Position numbers and translations under genes: made by a program. A stretch of 64,000 nucleotides of DNA from NCBI RefSeq assembly GCF_042676145.1, contig NZ_JBHTJW010000002.1, forward strand, positions 310,001-374,000, read 5' to 3'. Below, in pieces: positions 1 to 9,082 of the stretch (position 1 is its first letter; the number at the start of each line of letters is the position of its first letter). The notes under the pieces were generated by a model. That model was not told where the DNA came from and did no database searches. It worked only from the letters and a program-made list of their open reading frames with translations. This DNA is from Methylophilus glucosoxydans. GTDB lineage: Bacteria; Pseudomonadota; Gammaproteobacteria; Burkholderiales; Methylophilaceae.

Positions 1-333
1 TTGTTCCTTGACCTGAAAGCGGCGCTCATCAATGCCGGGATTACCAATACTAACATTCCTGCCAAGCTCGAAGGCATGACTTTTGGCGAGGACATCATGG
101 AGGGTGGCGTGCTGTATCACACCCTGTACGTGGCCAATGATAATGACTTTGTGCCAGGCATTGCAGGGGACAACAAGTTCTTCGTGTTCAAGTTTACCGA
201 TGCAGACTTGAATGGCAGCAAATTTGTGAACCAGGCATTGTCTGTCAGTGCCGTGCCTGAGCCAGCCAATGTTTCGATGCTGATTTCTGGCCTGTTTCTG
301 ATGGGTTGGTTGCAACGTCGTCGTCAGCGCTAA
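1..333 (+). CDS. C-terminal part of a PEP-CTERM protein, probably esterase-like phytase domain (5' end outside window)
   Basis: The reading frame is open from base 1, so the true start lies to the left; the TTG at base 1 is probably just an internal codon. The segment LYVANDNDF resembles the end of the esterase-like-activity-of-phytase family, in which Asp-Asn-Asp-Phe recurs. The last 26 residues are a PEP-CTERM anchor: VPEP, then a hydrophobic stretch (VSMLISGLFLMGWL), then a basic tail (QRRRQR). In this family that tail directs export and sorting by an exosortase, with cleavage near the PEP motif. A strong terminator follows about 20 bases after the stop. The anchor call is firm. The catalytic-domain call is moderate, because only about 80 residues of it are visible. 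Confidence 0.75.
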   Translation: MFLDLKAALINAGITNTNIPAKLEGMTFGEDIMEGGVLYHTLYVANDNDFVPGIAGDNKFFVFKFTDADLNGSKFVNQALSVSAVPEPANVSMLISGLFLMGWLQRRRQR

Positions 334-352
334 GCTAGGCGTTGAGTGTAAA

Positions 353-380
353 AAGCCGCCTTTGCAGGGCGGCTTTTTTT
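353..380 (+). terminator. Rho-independent terminator
   Basis: An 8-bp stem AAGCCGCC / GGCGGCTT with a 7-base loop is followed by a run of seven T. It ends the PEP-CTERM gene. The convergent photolyase-like gene stops inside the T run, and the A residues before the stem would let it work in both directions. Confidence 0.85.
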
Positions 381-1698
381 ATGCGGCTGGATCGTTTGAA
401 AATCGTTCATCGTCGTTGGCAAACACCAGCGGCTCAACTTTTTTCCAGTAGCGGCTAAACCGCATCAGCTCATGGTCGCTGAAGTGGGTGTCATAGAGGC
501 TGGGTTCTTGTAGCCAAGTAAGTCGTGCATCGTCAGCCGCTGCTTTGAGCCGCGCGTTCGGAGTGTTTTGGCTGATGGTGTGCCTCTGCGAATAGCTTGC
601 CAGTACTTGTGCTGTGCTGCCAAGCCATATGTCTGTCTCTGGGATTTCGCTCAGGCAATCGGCCATGAATTGCAGGCGTTTCAGGGGCCATTGCCCATAA
701 AGTGCAGGGTCAAATACAAAGACGCGAGGGGCCTTACTCTTTAGTAGAGCATGCTCTGGCGATAACATTTCGTCATGAAGCCAAACCACAGCACTGTCGT
801 CACGAAGGGGCAAATGCTGCGCTGTTATTTCCACAGGCAAATACGCGCTGTGGCTGGCAGCAGCCTCATCACCTGTTTGCGGCGGAGGGGCGCCAAACAA
901 TTGTTGATGCAATGTTTCGTAGCTGGCATCGAACGGGCAACGCACAGGACATTGCTGGCACCAGTGTCCGCCGCCGAATTTGACGATATTCTCTTTGTTG
1001 AAGAAATAAGGTTTATGGCTAAAGCTGGCGCCTATCCATTGCCATGAGAGGTGATTGGAAGCTAGGTCACCATCCAGCAGGTTTTGTTCAAACCAGTCTG
1101 CCGCCTGGCGCCAGTCTACTTTTAACCAGTGCAATACATAGGCTGCAAACCACATGCGGGCATGGTTGTGTACGTAACCCTCTTGCCGCAGCTGACGCAC
1201 AATTTCATCCATGCATACCAGCCCGGTGAATCCTTGTGCAATAAAGTCTGGCAAGGGTTGTGTGCCCAGGGCCACTTTAGGTGACTCCATGGGTTGTTTG
1301 ATTGCCTCACCAAAACGGTACCAGACCTGCCTGAAGTAGTCGCGGTAGCTAAGCTCGGCAATCAGTTTGACACCGCGCTTACCAGCGCTTTGGCGGACGC
1401 TGTTCACCGTCTCTTGCAAAGACAGACAGCCATGGCGCAAGTAAGGCGAAAGCCGGGTGGCTGCGCCATCCAGATGATTCCGGGTCTGGTGATACGCATC
1501 GGCATCAATGGTCGCCAGTCGCTGCAATGCCGTGACGCGGCCGCCTTGCCAGCGGTCGTCCAAATCTGGTCCGCTGGCCTGCGGAAAGCAGGTGCGGATT
1601 TGTGCCAGCCGTTCCCGGCGGTCAGTCGCAAGCGTAAGGCGGACAGGCGGTTGAGTCATTCCCCCATTTTGACACAAGTAGTGATACCATGCGCTCAA
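379..1698 (-). CDS. Cryptochrome/photolyase-family protein, FAD domain first and alpha/beta-like domain last
   Basis: The FAD-binding helical domain of the DNA photolyase / cryptochrome family occupies about residues 80-240. Family motifs are visible: TRLSPYLRHGCLS (81-93), YVHNHARMWFAAY (175-187), and DLASNHLSWQWIGAS followed by KPYFFN (211-234). A cysteine-rich WCQQCPVRCPFD follows at 246-257. There is no photolyase alpha/beta domain before the FAD domain. Instead the C-terminal 140 residues read like one: AVVWLHDE, then RVFVFDP, then WPLKRLQFMADCL, then DIWLGSTAQVL. Typical photolyases have that domain at the N terminus, so this looks like a circular permutation (see findings). The listed start is TTG. 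An ATG at 1659 (MTQPPVRL) is an alternative, and neither has a well-placed ribosome site. The likely role is blue-light DNA repair or sensing; the substrate is not predictable. Confidence 0.8.
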   Translation of the reverse strand: MSAWYHYLCQNGGMTQPPVRLTLATDRRERLAQIRTCFPQASGPDLDDRWQGGRVTALQRLATIDADAYHQTRNHLDGAATRLSPYLRHGCLSLQETVNSVRQSAGKRGVKLIAELSYRDYFRQVWYRFGEAIKQPMESPKVALGTQPLPDFIAQGFTGLVCMDEIVRQLRQEGYVHNHARMWFAAYVLHWLKVDWRQAADWFEQNLLDGDLASNHLSWQWIGASFSHKPYFFNKENIVKFGGGHWCQQCPVRCPFDASYETLHQQLFGAPPPQTGDEAAASHSAYLPVEITAQHLPLRDDSAVVWLHDEMLSPEHALLKSKAPRVFVFDPALYGQWPLKRLQFMADCLSEIPETDIWLGSTAQVLASYSQRHTISQNTPNARLKAAADDARLTWLQEPSLYDTHFSDHELMRFSRYWKKVEPLVFANDDERFSNDPAA

Positions 1699-1740
1699 AG
1701 ATTCGTGGTCGTTTATTCATCGTGGTTTGGGGGGCGGGTT

Positions 1741-2187
1741 ATGCAGACAGGATGGTGGTGGTGCGGATTGGGTCTGGTGCTGTTATGCTCGGAAATGCTG
1801 CTCGGCACCTTGTACTTATTATGGCTAGGCATTGCCGCACTGGCAATGGCAGCGCTCACCCTGGTTTGGCCTGAGATGTCATTGGCCTTGCAAGCCCTGA
1901 ATTATGCCGTGCTGGCGGCACTGGCCTTGACCATCATGCGCAAGCTGGAGAAACGCAAGCCTGACTTGCGGGTTGGACAGGCGCAGGGCGAGGAAATCGG
2001 TCGTGAAGGCGTGGTGATTGAGGCTATTTCTCCCATGCAACCGGGCAAGATCCGGTTTGCCCAAGGGGTGTTGGGTAGCCGCGAATGGGTAGCGTATGCC
2101 GATACGGCCATGGCTGTGCAACAAGCGGCAATCATTGTCGCCGTGGAAGGCAACAGCCTGCGTGTGGCGCCTGCCCACCACGGTTAA
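1741..2187 (+). CDS. NfeD-family membrane protein
   Basis: 148 residues. Two or three hydrophobic segments come first (about residues 4-60), followed by a small OB-fold-like C-terminal domain containing GREGVVIEAISP and a final VAVEGNSLRVAP. This is the architecture of short NfeD proteins, which pair with SPFH/stomatin proteins in the inner membrane. The SPFH gene starts 27 bases downstream, so the two are almost certainly co-transcribed. The start is the ATG at 1741, which begins the first hydrophobic helix and has a G-rich stretch just upstream. The frame stays open further left through the antisense photolyase gene, but that part looks non-coding. Confidence 0.85.
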   Translation: MQTGWWWCGLGLVLLCSEMLLGTLYLLWLGIAALAMAALTLVWPEMSLALQALNYAVLAALALTIMRKLEKRKPDLRVGQAQGEEIGREGVVIEAISPMQPGKIRFAQGVLGSREWVAYADTAMAVQQAAIIVAVEGNSLRVAPAHHG

Positions 2188-2214
2188 TCGTTTTAATTAT
2201 TGAGGGGAGTCGTT

Positions 2215-3060
2215 ATGACCGAAGTCAGTGTCATTGTCATCGTACTGGTAGTGATCGCCATCGTGAAAGGGGTACGTATTGTGCCGCAGGGCGAAGAATG
2301 GGTGGTCGAGCGGCTCGGTAAATTTGCCGGCATTCTCAAGCCAGGCCTCAATGTGATCAACCCGGTATTCAGTAATGTCAGTTACAAGGTGACCACCAAA
2401 GACATCATTCTCGATGTCCCAGAGCAGGAGGTGATCACCCGTGATAACGCGGTGATTCTGGCCAATGCGGTGGCGTTTATCAAAGTGACCAATATCGAGC
2501 GTGCGGTCTACGGCATCGAAAATTTTCGTGAAGCCATGCGCAATATGGTGCAAACCAGTTTGCGTTCTATCATCGGTGGCATGGACCTCAATCATGCGCT
2601 GACCTCGCGTGACCGGATCAAGGCTGAGCTTAAAGAAGCGATTGCCGATGAGGCGCTGGACTGGGGCCTCACCGTGAAAAGTGTGGAGATTCAGGACATC
2701 AAACCCTCTGCCAATATGCAGGATGCGATGGAGCGTCAGGCAGCGGCCGAGCGGGAGCGTGTGGCGGTGGTGACCGAAGCCGAAGGCGCCAAGCAGTCGT
2801 TGATCTTGAATGCAGAAGCCCGGCTGGAAGCCGCGCGTAAAGACGCAGAGGCGCAAATGGTGGGGGCTCAAGCCTCAGCAGCGGCGATTAAAATGATTGC
2901 CGAGGCGGTCAAGGAAAACAATACCTCCGCCACCTTTTTGCTGGGGGACCGTTATATTCAATCAATGCAAAAAATGGCCGACTCCAACAATAGCAAAATT
3001 GTTGTGCTGCCAGGCGATGTGGTGAGCGCGGTCAAAAATCTGGTAGGCGGCAGCAAGTAA
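2215..3060 (+). CDS. SPFH/stomatin-family membrane protein (QmcA-like)
   Basis: 281 residues. An N-terminal hydrophobic anchor (VSVIVIVLVVIAIVKGV) is followed by the stomatin signature (VPQGEEWVVERLGKF, then LKPGLNVINPVF) and the SPFH domain to about residue 180. A charged Ala/Glu-rich helical coiled-coil region (AAAERERVAVVTEAEGAKQS) comes next, and the C terminus ends in VLPGDVVSAVKNL. Stomatin-like proteins oligomerise on the membrane and act with NfeD partners in membrane microdomain or protease-related functions; the exact role here is unknown. The start is the ATG at 2215, chosen because GAGGGGAG lies 6 bases upstream. Confidence 0.9.
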   Translation: MTEVSVIVIVLVVIAIVKGVRIVPQGEEWVVERLGKFAGILKPGLNVINPVFSNVSYKVTTKDIILDVPEQEVITRDNAVILANAVAFIKVTNIERAVYGIENFREAMRNMVQTSLRSIIGGMDLNHALTSRDRIKAELKEAIADEALDWGLTVKSVEIQDIKPSANMQDAMERQAAAERERVAVVTEAEGAKQSLILNAEARLEAARKDAEAQMVGAQASAAAIKMIAEAVKENNTSATFLLGDRYIQSMQKMADSNNSKIVVLPGDVVSAVKNLVGGSK

Positions 3061-3167
3061 GTCGATCAGGGGTAGCGTTTAATTGCCACCACGCGCTGGG
3101 TTTTGGCGTGGCTGGCATATTTCCTGCATCACACTGCTTAAAATCATAATATTATTGAGGATCAGCA

Positions 3168-6100
3168 GTGGCTATACGCGTCGCTTTACATCACCGCACC
3201 CGCTATCAATTTGACCGCCTGGTCAATCTTTCGCCACACGAAGTCCGCCTCAAGCCCGCTGCCCACGCGCGCACGCCGATTTTGTCGTATTCTCTGACGG
3301 TTAATCCTCAGCAGCATTTTATCAACTGGCAGCAAGACCCCTACGGCAACTACATTGCCCGTTACGTATTCCCCGAAATGGTGCGTGAGCTCGACTTTAC
3401 GGTCGATTTGGTGGCAGATATGACCGTCATCAATCCGTTTGATTTTTTTGTCGAGAAATATGCCGAGCATTACCCCTTTAACTATACCGCGCAGCAGGCG
3501 TTCGAGCTGACCGCCTATTTGCAGCCCGATCCGGTCGGGCCCTTGTTGCAGGCGTGGATGACGGAAATGCGGCAAGCCGTGATCAAACCCGAAGTCGGCA
3601 TTGTCGACTTTCTGGTGGCCGTCAATCAGCGTTTGCAGGCTGAAATCGGCTATACCGTGCGCATGGAGCCGGGCATACAAACCCCGGAAGAGTCTCTGCA
3701 GAAGCGCACAGGGTCTTGCCGGGACTCCGCCTGGTTGCTGGTGCAAATTATGCGCCACCTGGGCTTGGCCGCACGCTTTGTTTCCGGCTACCTGATTCAG
3801 CTCAAGGCCGACGTTGCGGCGCTGGATGGCCCCAGTGGCACCGACAAGGATTTTACCGATTTGCATGCCTGGACCGAGGTGTTTATCCCCGGCGCAGGAT
3901 GGGTTGGGTTAGATCCTACCTCTGGACTGATGGCCGGAGAGGGGCATATTCCGTTGGCGTGTACGGCGATTCCTTCCTCGGCAGCGCCAGTGACTGGCTT
4001 TACCGATATCGCCGAGGTCACGTTCACGCATGAGATGACAGTAACGCGCATTCACGAAGACCCGCGCGTGACCAAGCCTTACAGCGAAGCGGACTGGCAG
4101 GCCATCCTCAAGCTGGGTGACAAGGTGGATGTTGAGCTCAAGAAGCACGATGTGCGGCTGACGCAAGGCGGCGAACCGACTTTTGTGTCGATTGATGATA
4201 TGGATGGCGCACAATGGAACACTCTTGCACTGGGAGATCACAAGCGCCAGCTGGCCGGTGACCTGGCTTTGCGTCTGAAAGCGCACTTTGCCCCGGATGG
4301 CTTTTTGCATTATGGCCAGGGCAAGTGGTATCCCGGTGAGCCTTTGCCGCGCTGGGCCATCAATATTTACTGGCGCCCGGATGGCAAGCCGGTGTGGCGC
4401 GATGCCAGCCTGTTTTCAGCCGAAGGTCATAATGACGGCTATGGCGTAGCGCAGGCAGAAGCTTTTTCCCGGCATCTGGCCGACATGTTGGGCTTTCCCA
4501 AAGCTTGTGTGATTGCCGCATATGAAGATGTGATGAGTCTCGCGCAACAAGAGCAGCAGTTACCGGTGAATCTCGATCCGCTCAAGCTGGATTTGCAGGA
4601 TGCTACAGAGCGCAAACGGCTGGCAGATTTGCTCAACCAGGGCTTGGGGCAAGTGGTTGGTTATGTTATGCCGCTCAAGCCGGACGAGAGCCAGTCTGCC
4701 GGGGCATGGCTGACCAGCAAGTGGCCGTTGCGCCGCGAACATTTGTATCTGCTGGGTGGTGACTCGCCCATGGGCTTGCGCTTGCCCTTGTCCTCGCTGC
4801 CATGGCAGTTGCCTGCAGAGATGGAGCCAGAATTTCCCCTGGACCCGTTTGAGCCACAGGCAGCGTTGGCGACCGCCAAATCACCCACGGTGCGGATCAA
4901 GCACAAAACAGTGCAGCCGCTGGCCCGGGAAGTGGTCCATACCGCATTATGCGTACAGGTGCGCAATGGCCGGCTGTATGTGTTTATGCCGCCAGTCAGC
5001 CGACTGGAAGACTATCTGGATTTACTAAGTGCCATTGAGCAAACTACGGCCGATTTGAAACTCAAGCTGTGGCTGGAAGGGTATCCCCCGCCGCGCGACA
5101 GCAGGCTCAAGTTGCTCAGCGTGACGCCGGACCCCGGCGTCATCGAAGTGAATATCCACCCGGCGAAAACCTGGAAAGAGCTGGTGACAAACATCAACGT
5201 CTTGTACGACGAGGCGCGTCTGTGTCGGCTCGGCACTGAGAAATTCATGCTGGACGGCCGCCACACCGGCACCGGTGGCGGTAACCATGTCACGCTGGGT
5301 GGGGAAACGCCGGCGGATAGCCCCATGTTGCGGCGCCCGGATGTATTACGTAGCCTGATTACCTACTGGCAAAATCACCCCGCCTTGTCTTATCTGTTTT
5401 CAGGGACCTTTATTGGCCCGACCAGTCAGGCACCGCGCGTGGATGAGGCCAGAGATGACAATTTGTATGAGTTGGCGATTGCTTTTCAGCAGATGGAACA
5501 AGCCTTACCCGCAGGCAAAGAAAGCGAGCAGCCGTGGCTGGTTGACCGGCTACTGCGCAATTTGCTGGTGGATTTAACCGGTAACACGCACCGCTCGGAG
5601 TTTTCCATCGACAAACTCTATTCGCCGGATGGCCCGACTGGCCGCCTCGGGCTGGTGGAATTCCGTGCTTTTGAAATGCCGCCGCATGCGCGCATGAGTT
5701 TGCTGCAAAGCCTGTTACTGCGTGCGCTGGTGGCCCGCTTCTGGAAAACGCCATATACCGGCAAACTGGTGCACTGGGGCACCGAGCTGCATGACCGCTG
5801 GATGTTGCCGCACTTCGTGACGCAAGACATCGCCGATGTCGTGGCCGATTTGCGCGATGCAGGTTATGCCTTTGAACAGCGCTGGTTTGAGCCCTTTGTC
5901 GAGTTCCGTTTTCCGCGCTATGGCACCGCGGCCTATCATGGCGTGGAGTTGGAATTGCGCCAGGCCATAGAGCCTTGGAATGTACTGGGTGAAGAAATGG
6001 CGGGTGGTGGCACCGCGCGTTACGTGGACTCTTCCGTCGAGCGCATGCAGTTGCGTGTGCGGGGCCTGACCGATGGCCGCCATGTGGTGACCTGTAATGG

Positions 6101-6458
6101 CCGACCCTTGCCGCTGCAACCAACCGGCCATGCCGGGGAATATGTGGCTGGCATCCGCTTCCGTGCCTGGAGTCCGTGGTCAGCGCTGCATCCGACCATT
6201 CCGGTGCAAGCGCCGCTGGTGTTTGATCTGGTGGATACCTGGAGTGAAAAGTCCCTGGGAGGATGCACCTACCATGTCTCGCACCCAGGGGGGCGCAATT
6301 ACAATACGTTCCCGGTGAATGCCAATGAAGCTGAGGCACGGCGTTTTGCACGATTCTGGGCGCATGGCCATACGGCGGGCAAGGTGACTGTGGTAAAAGA
6401 ACCACCGAATCCACGTTTTCCATTTACGCTGGACCTGCGATGGCAGCCGAATGTGTGA
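3168..6458 (+). CDS. Transglutaminase-like plus DUF2126 large protein
   Basis: 1096 residues. An N-terminal bacterial transglutaminase-associated domain (residues 5-80) leads to a papain-like transglutaminase core with the full catalytic set: Cys184 in TGSCRDSAW, His233 in DLHAW, and Asp249 in VGLDPTSG. The remaining two thirds, from about residue 320, is the DUF2126 region; GGNHVTLGG and HRSEFSIDKLYSPDGPTGR are recognisable. This is the first gene of a well-known conserved trio (this protein, a circularly permuted ATP-grasp/alpha-E protein, a second transglutaminase). Iyer and Aravind proposed that such trios make or modify a peptide conjugate; the substrate is unknown. The start is GTG, supported by TGAGGA 6 bases upstream. 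No signal peptide, so cytoplasmic. Confidence 0.9.
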   Translation: MAIRVALHHRTRYQFDRLVNLSPHEVRLKPAAHARTPILSYSLTVNPQQHFINWQQDPYGNYIARYVFPEMVRELDFTVDLVADMTVINPFDFFVEKYAEHYPFNYTAQQAFELTAYLQPDPVGPLLQAWMTEMRQAVIKPEVGIVDFLVAVNQRLQAEIGYTVRMEPGIQTPEESLQKRTGSCRDSAWLLVQIMRHLGLAARFVSGYLIQLKADVAALDGPSGTDKDFTDLHAWTEVFIPGAGWVGLDPTSGLMAGEGHIPLACTAIPSSAAPVTGFTDIAEVTFTHEMTVTRIHEDPRVTKPYSEADWQAILKLGDKVDVELKKHDVRLTQGGEPTFVSIDDMDGAQWNTLALGDHKRQLAGDLALRLKAHFAPDGFLHYGQGKWYPGEPLPRWAINIYWRPDGKPVWRDASLFSAEGHNDGYGVAQAEAFSRHLADMLGFPKACVIAAYEDVMSLAQQEQQLPVNLDPLKLDLQDATERKRLADLLNQGLGQVVGYVMPLKPDESQSAGAWLTSKWPLRREHLYLLGGDSPMGLRLPLSSLPWQLPAEMEPEFPLDPFEPQAALATAKSPTVRIKHKTVQPLAREVVHTALCVQVRNGRLYVFMPPVSRLEDYLDLLSAIEQTTADLKLKLWLEGYPPPRDSRLKLLSVTPDPGVIEVNIHPAKTWKELVTNINVLYDEARLCRLGTEKFMLDGRHTGTGGGNHVTLGGETPADSPMLRRPDVLRSLITYWQNHPALSYLFSGTFIGPTSQAPRVDEARDDNLYELAIAFQQMEQALPAGKESEQPWLVDRLLRNLLVDLTGNTHRSEFSIDKLYSPDGPTGRLGLVEFRAFEMPPHARMSLLQSLLLRALVARFWKTPYTGKLVHWGTELHDRWMLPHFVTQDIADVVADLRDAGYAFEQRWFEPFVEFRFPRYGTAAYHGVELELRQAIEPWNVLGEEMAGGGTARYVDSSVERMQLRVRGLTDGRHVVTCNGRPLPLQPTGHAGEYVAGIRFRAWSPWSALHPTIPVQAPLVFDLVDTWSEKSLGGCTYHVSHPGGRNYNTFPVNANEAEARRFARFWAHGHTAGKVTVVKEPPNPRFPFTLDLRWQPNV

Positions 6459-6533
6459 ACATCCTGTTACACTCAAGGTCTTGTTTAAGAGGCCGCGCGT
6501 TTGAGTCGCACCATGATCCTCGCTTAACCACGC

Positions 6534-9074
6534 ATGCAACCAGTGCTTAATCAACTTTATTTTTCTGACCGCTATAACGAACTGTTGGATGGCAGGGGCC
6601 AGCCACGTCCGCACTGGCAGGCCCTGGTTTCTCAGCTGGAGAGTGAAGAGCCTGCCGTCATGCGCAAGCGCATGGAGGCTGTGCAACGCCAGATTCGTGA
6701 TAATGGCGTGACGTATAACGTCTATGCAGACACGCATGGCGTGCAGCGGCCCTGGGATCTGGATGTCTTGCCGCTGATTATTCCCTCGCACGAGTGGCAG
6801 CATATCGCTGCTGCCGTGGCGCAGCGGGCCACCTTGCTCAATCAGGTGTTACTGGACGTATATGGTGAACAGCGCCTGTTTGCCAGTGGTCAACTGCCGC
6901 CGGCGCTGATTTACGGCCATAACGGCTTTTTGCCTTCTTGTGTCGGCATCCCGCATTACGACAATATTGCCCTGCATAACTATGCCGTGGATATTGCGCG
7001 CTCGCCCAACGGGCAGTGGTGGGTGGTGTCTGACCGGACCCAGTCGCCCACCGGGGCTGGCTATGCGCTGGAAAACCGCACCATTATTTCCAGTGTGTTC
7101 CCCGAAATGTTCCGCGACCTCAATATTGAGCGCTTGAGCGGCTTTTTTGCCAGCATGCGTGACAGTCTGGCACATTGGGGGCACCGCGTTGCACAAAATC
7201 AGGCACAGACTGTTCCTGGCATCGCGCCACTGAGTCAGGGGGAGCCGCCACTGGTGGTGATTTTGACGCCGGGACCGTATAACGAAACCTACCACGAGCA
7301 GTCATTTTTAGCTGGTTATCTGGGCTATCCTCTGGTGCAAGGCAACGACCTGACGGTGCGCAACGGCGTGGTCTGGCTCAAAACCATCGCCGGGCTCAAG
7401 CCTGTGCACGCCATTTTGCGCCGCATTGACGATGATTATTGTGACCCGCTGGAACTCAACGCCGAGTCGCTGTTAGGCGTGGCCGGGTTGACCCAGGCCG
7501 CCCGACTGGGCAATGTGCTGATTGCCAATGCGCTGGGCGCCAACTTGTTGCAATCTGGGGCTTTGCTGGGCTTTTTGCCCAACTTGTGCCAGTCGCTGCT
7601 AGGTGAGTCGTTGCACATGCCTTCGGTAGCGACCTGGTGGTGTGGTGAATCTGCGGCGCTTGAATATGTGATCCAGCATCTGGATGATCTGGTGATCAAA
7701 CCGGCTTACCCGCAAATGCAATCTTCGCCCATTTTTGGTGAGGATCTCAATGCCACGCAAAAAGAAGCGCTGATTGCCAGACTGCGTGCGCAGCCCGGCC
7801 ATTATATTGCCCAGGAGCAAGTGGATATTTCACATGCGCCTGTGCTGAGCAATCATCATCACCAGCCACAAATGGGCAGCTTGGCGGTGAGTTTGCGTGT
7901 CTATGCCTTTGCCACCCCCAATGGCTATGCGGTGATGCCAGGCGGGCTTTCCCGCGTCGCCAGCGGCAAAGATAGCCGCGTGGTGACCATGCAGCGTGGC
8001 GGCACCAGCAAAGACACCTGGGTGCTTTCGGAGTTTACACAGTCGGCGTTCAGTTTGTTGCGCAAAACCACCTCCAGTCAGGACCTGGTGCGTGAAAATA
8101 CCTCGCTCTCCAGCCGTATGGCAGAAAACATGTTCTGGTATGGCCGCTATTCAGTGCGCAACCTGCAAAAAGCCATGATGTTACGCGCCACCTTGCGTGC
8201 CTTGCTTGAATACACACCAGAATCGCGCGAAGGCGAGTGGCCGACCATGCAGGGCTTGTGTCAGTGGTTTGACCTGTTGCCCTCGCCTAAAGATGATGAA
8301 GAATGGGCGAAATGGCAACCTTACAGTGATGATGATATTGAGCCGTTGCTGGTACAGGCCGTGTTCTCGCAGCAGTCCGGCAGTCTGGCCACCAGCGTGC
8401 AGCAGTTGTATCAACAGGCGTTCAACCTGCGTGAGCGCATCTCCAATGACCACTGGCGGACCGTGAACGTATTGTCACGGCAGTTTATTACCCGGCACGC
8501 GCATGCCACCTTGCAGGATGCGATGTCGTATATCGAGCAGGCCGTGAATCATTTTGTCACCTTGACCGGCTTTGCCATGGACTGGATGACGCGTGATCTG
8601 GGCTGGCGGTTTATGTCGCTCGGACGGCGGATTGAGCGCTTGCAGTTTATGTGTGTGTTATTAAGCCGTGCCTTGCAAATGCCACAACATAGTAATCTTG
8701 AGTGGTTGCTACAAGTGACCAATAACCTGGTCACTTACCGAGCCCGCTACGCCTCGCAACCCGAATGGTTGCCTGTGCTGGATTTACTGTTGATGGATGG
8801 CAATAATCCCAATGCCATTGTTTTTCAAATCAAGGGTTTGGTGAAATATCTCGAAGAAATGGATGCCCATGATAATGCAGGCGGCATTGCCGCCGAGCTG
8901 AAAGCCTGCTGGCAAGCCTTGCTGCAACTGGACCCGGACACCTGCTTTATGCAAGGCAGTCCAGAGTTGTCAGCCTGGCTCAATCACACCTACGAGGTGA
9001 CTTTAACGCTGTCTGACCGCCTCAGCCTGCGCTTTTTCAGCTATGCCAGTCCGGTCGTCATCTCTGGGCATTAA
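6534..9074 (+). CDS. Circularly permuted ATP-grasp protein fused to alpha-E domain
   Basis: 846 residues. The first ~480 residues match the circularly permuted type 2 ATP-grasp family (former DUF404/DUF407): WDLDVLPLIIPSHEW, then ENRTIISSVFPEMF, VVILTPGPYNETYHE, ILRRIDDDYCDPLEL and LDDLVIKPAY. The rest is an alpha-E domain (former DUF403) beginning near SRMAENMFWYGRY and including DLGWRFMSLGRRIERLQF. ATP-grasp enzymes ligate a carboxylate to an amine using ATP, and alpha-E domains are their all-helical partners. The gene lies 75 bases after the DUF2126 gene and 8 bases before the second transglutaminase, consistent with one operon. The ATG at 6534 has no clear Shine-Dalgarno sequence. Confidence 0.9.
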   Translation: MQPVLNQLYFSDRYNELLDGRGQPRPHWQALVSQLESEEPAVMRKRMEAVQRQIRDNGVTYNVYADTHGVQRPWDLDVLPLIIPSHEWQHIAAAVAQRATLLNQVLLDVYGEQRLFASGQLPPALIYGHNGFLPSCVGIPHYDNIALHNYAVDIARSPNGQWWVVSDRTQSPTGAGYALENRTIISSVFPEMFRDLNIERLSGFFASMRDSLAHWGHRVAQNQAQTVPGIAPLSQGEPPLVVILTPGPYNETYHEQSFLAGYLGYPLVQGNDLTVRNGVVWLKTIAGLKPVHAILRRIDDDYCDPLELNAESLLGVAGLTQAARLGNVLIANALGANLLQSGALLGFLPNLCQSLLGESLHMPSVATWWCGESAALEYVIQHLDDLVIKPAYPQMQSSPIFGEDLNATQKEALIARLRAQPGHYIAQEQVDISHAPVLSNHHHQPQMGSLAVSLRVYAFATPNGYAVMPGGLSRVASGKDSRVVTMQRGGTSKDTWVLSEFTQSAFSLLRKTTSSQDLVRENTSLSSRMAENMFWYGRYSVRNLQKAMMLRATLRALLEYTPESREGEWPTMQGLCQWFDLLPSPKDDEEWAKWQPYSDDDIEPLLVQAVFSQQSGSLATSVQQLYQQAFNLRERISNDHWRTVNVLSRQFITRHAHATLQDAMSYIEQAVNHFVTLTGFAMDWMTRDLGWRFMSLGRRIERLQFMCVLLSRALQMPQHSNLEWLLQVTNNLVTYRARYASQPEWLPVLDLLLMDGNNPNAIVFQIKGLVKYLEEMDAHDNAGGIAAELKACWQALLQLDPDTCFMQGSPELSAWLNHTYEVTLTLSDRLSLRFFSYASPVVISGH

Positions 9075-9082
9075 GGACCCGC

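Noticed and set aside
5410..6423. 337-codon minus-strand open frame
   Set aside because: It is fully antisense to the DUF2126 gene, which has clear family motifs; its product is Arg/His/Pro-rich nonsense typical of shadow frames in GC-rich DNA.
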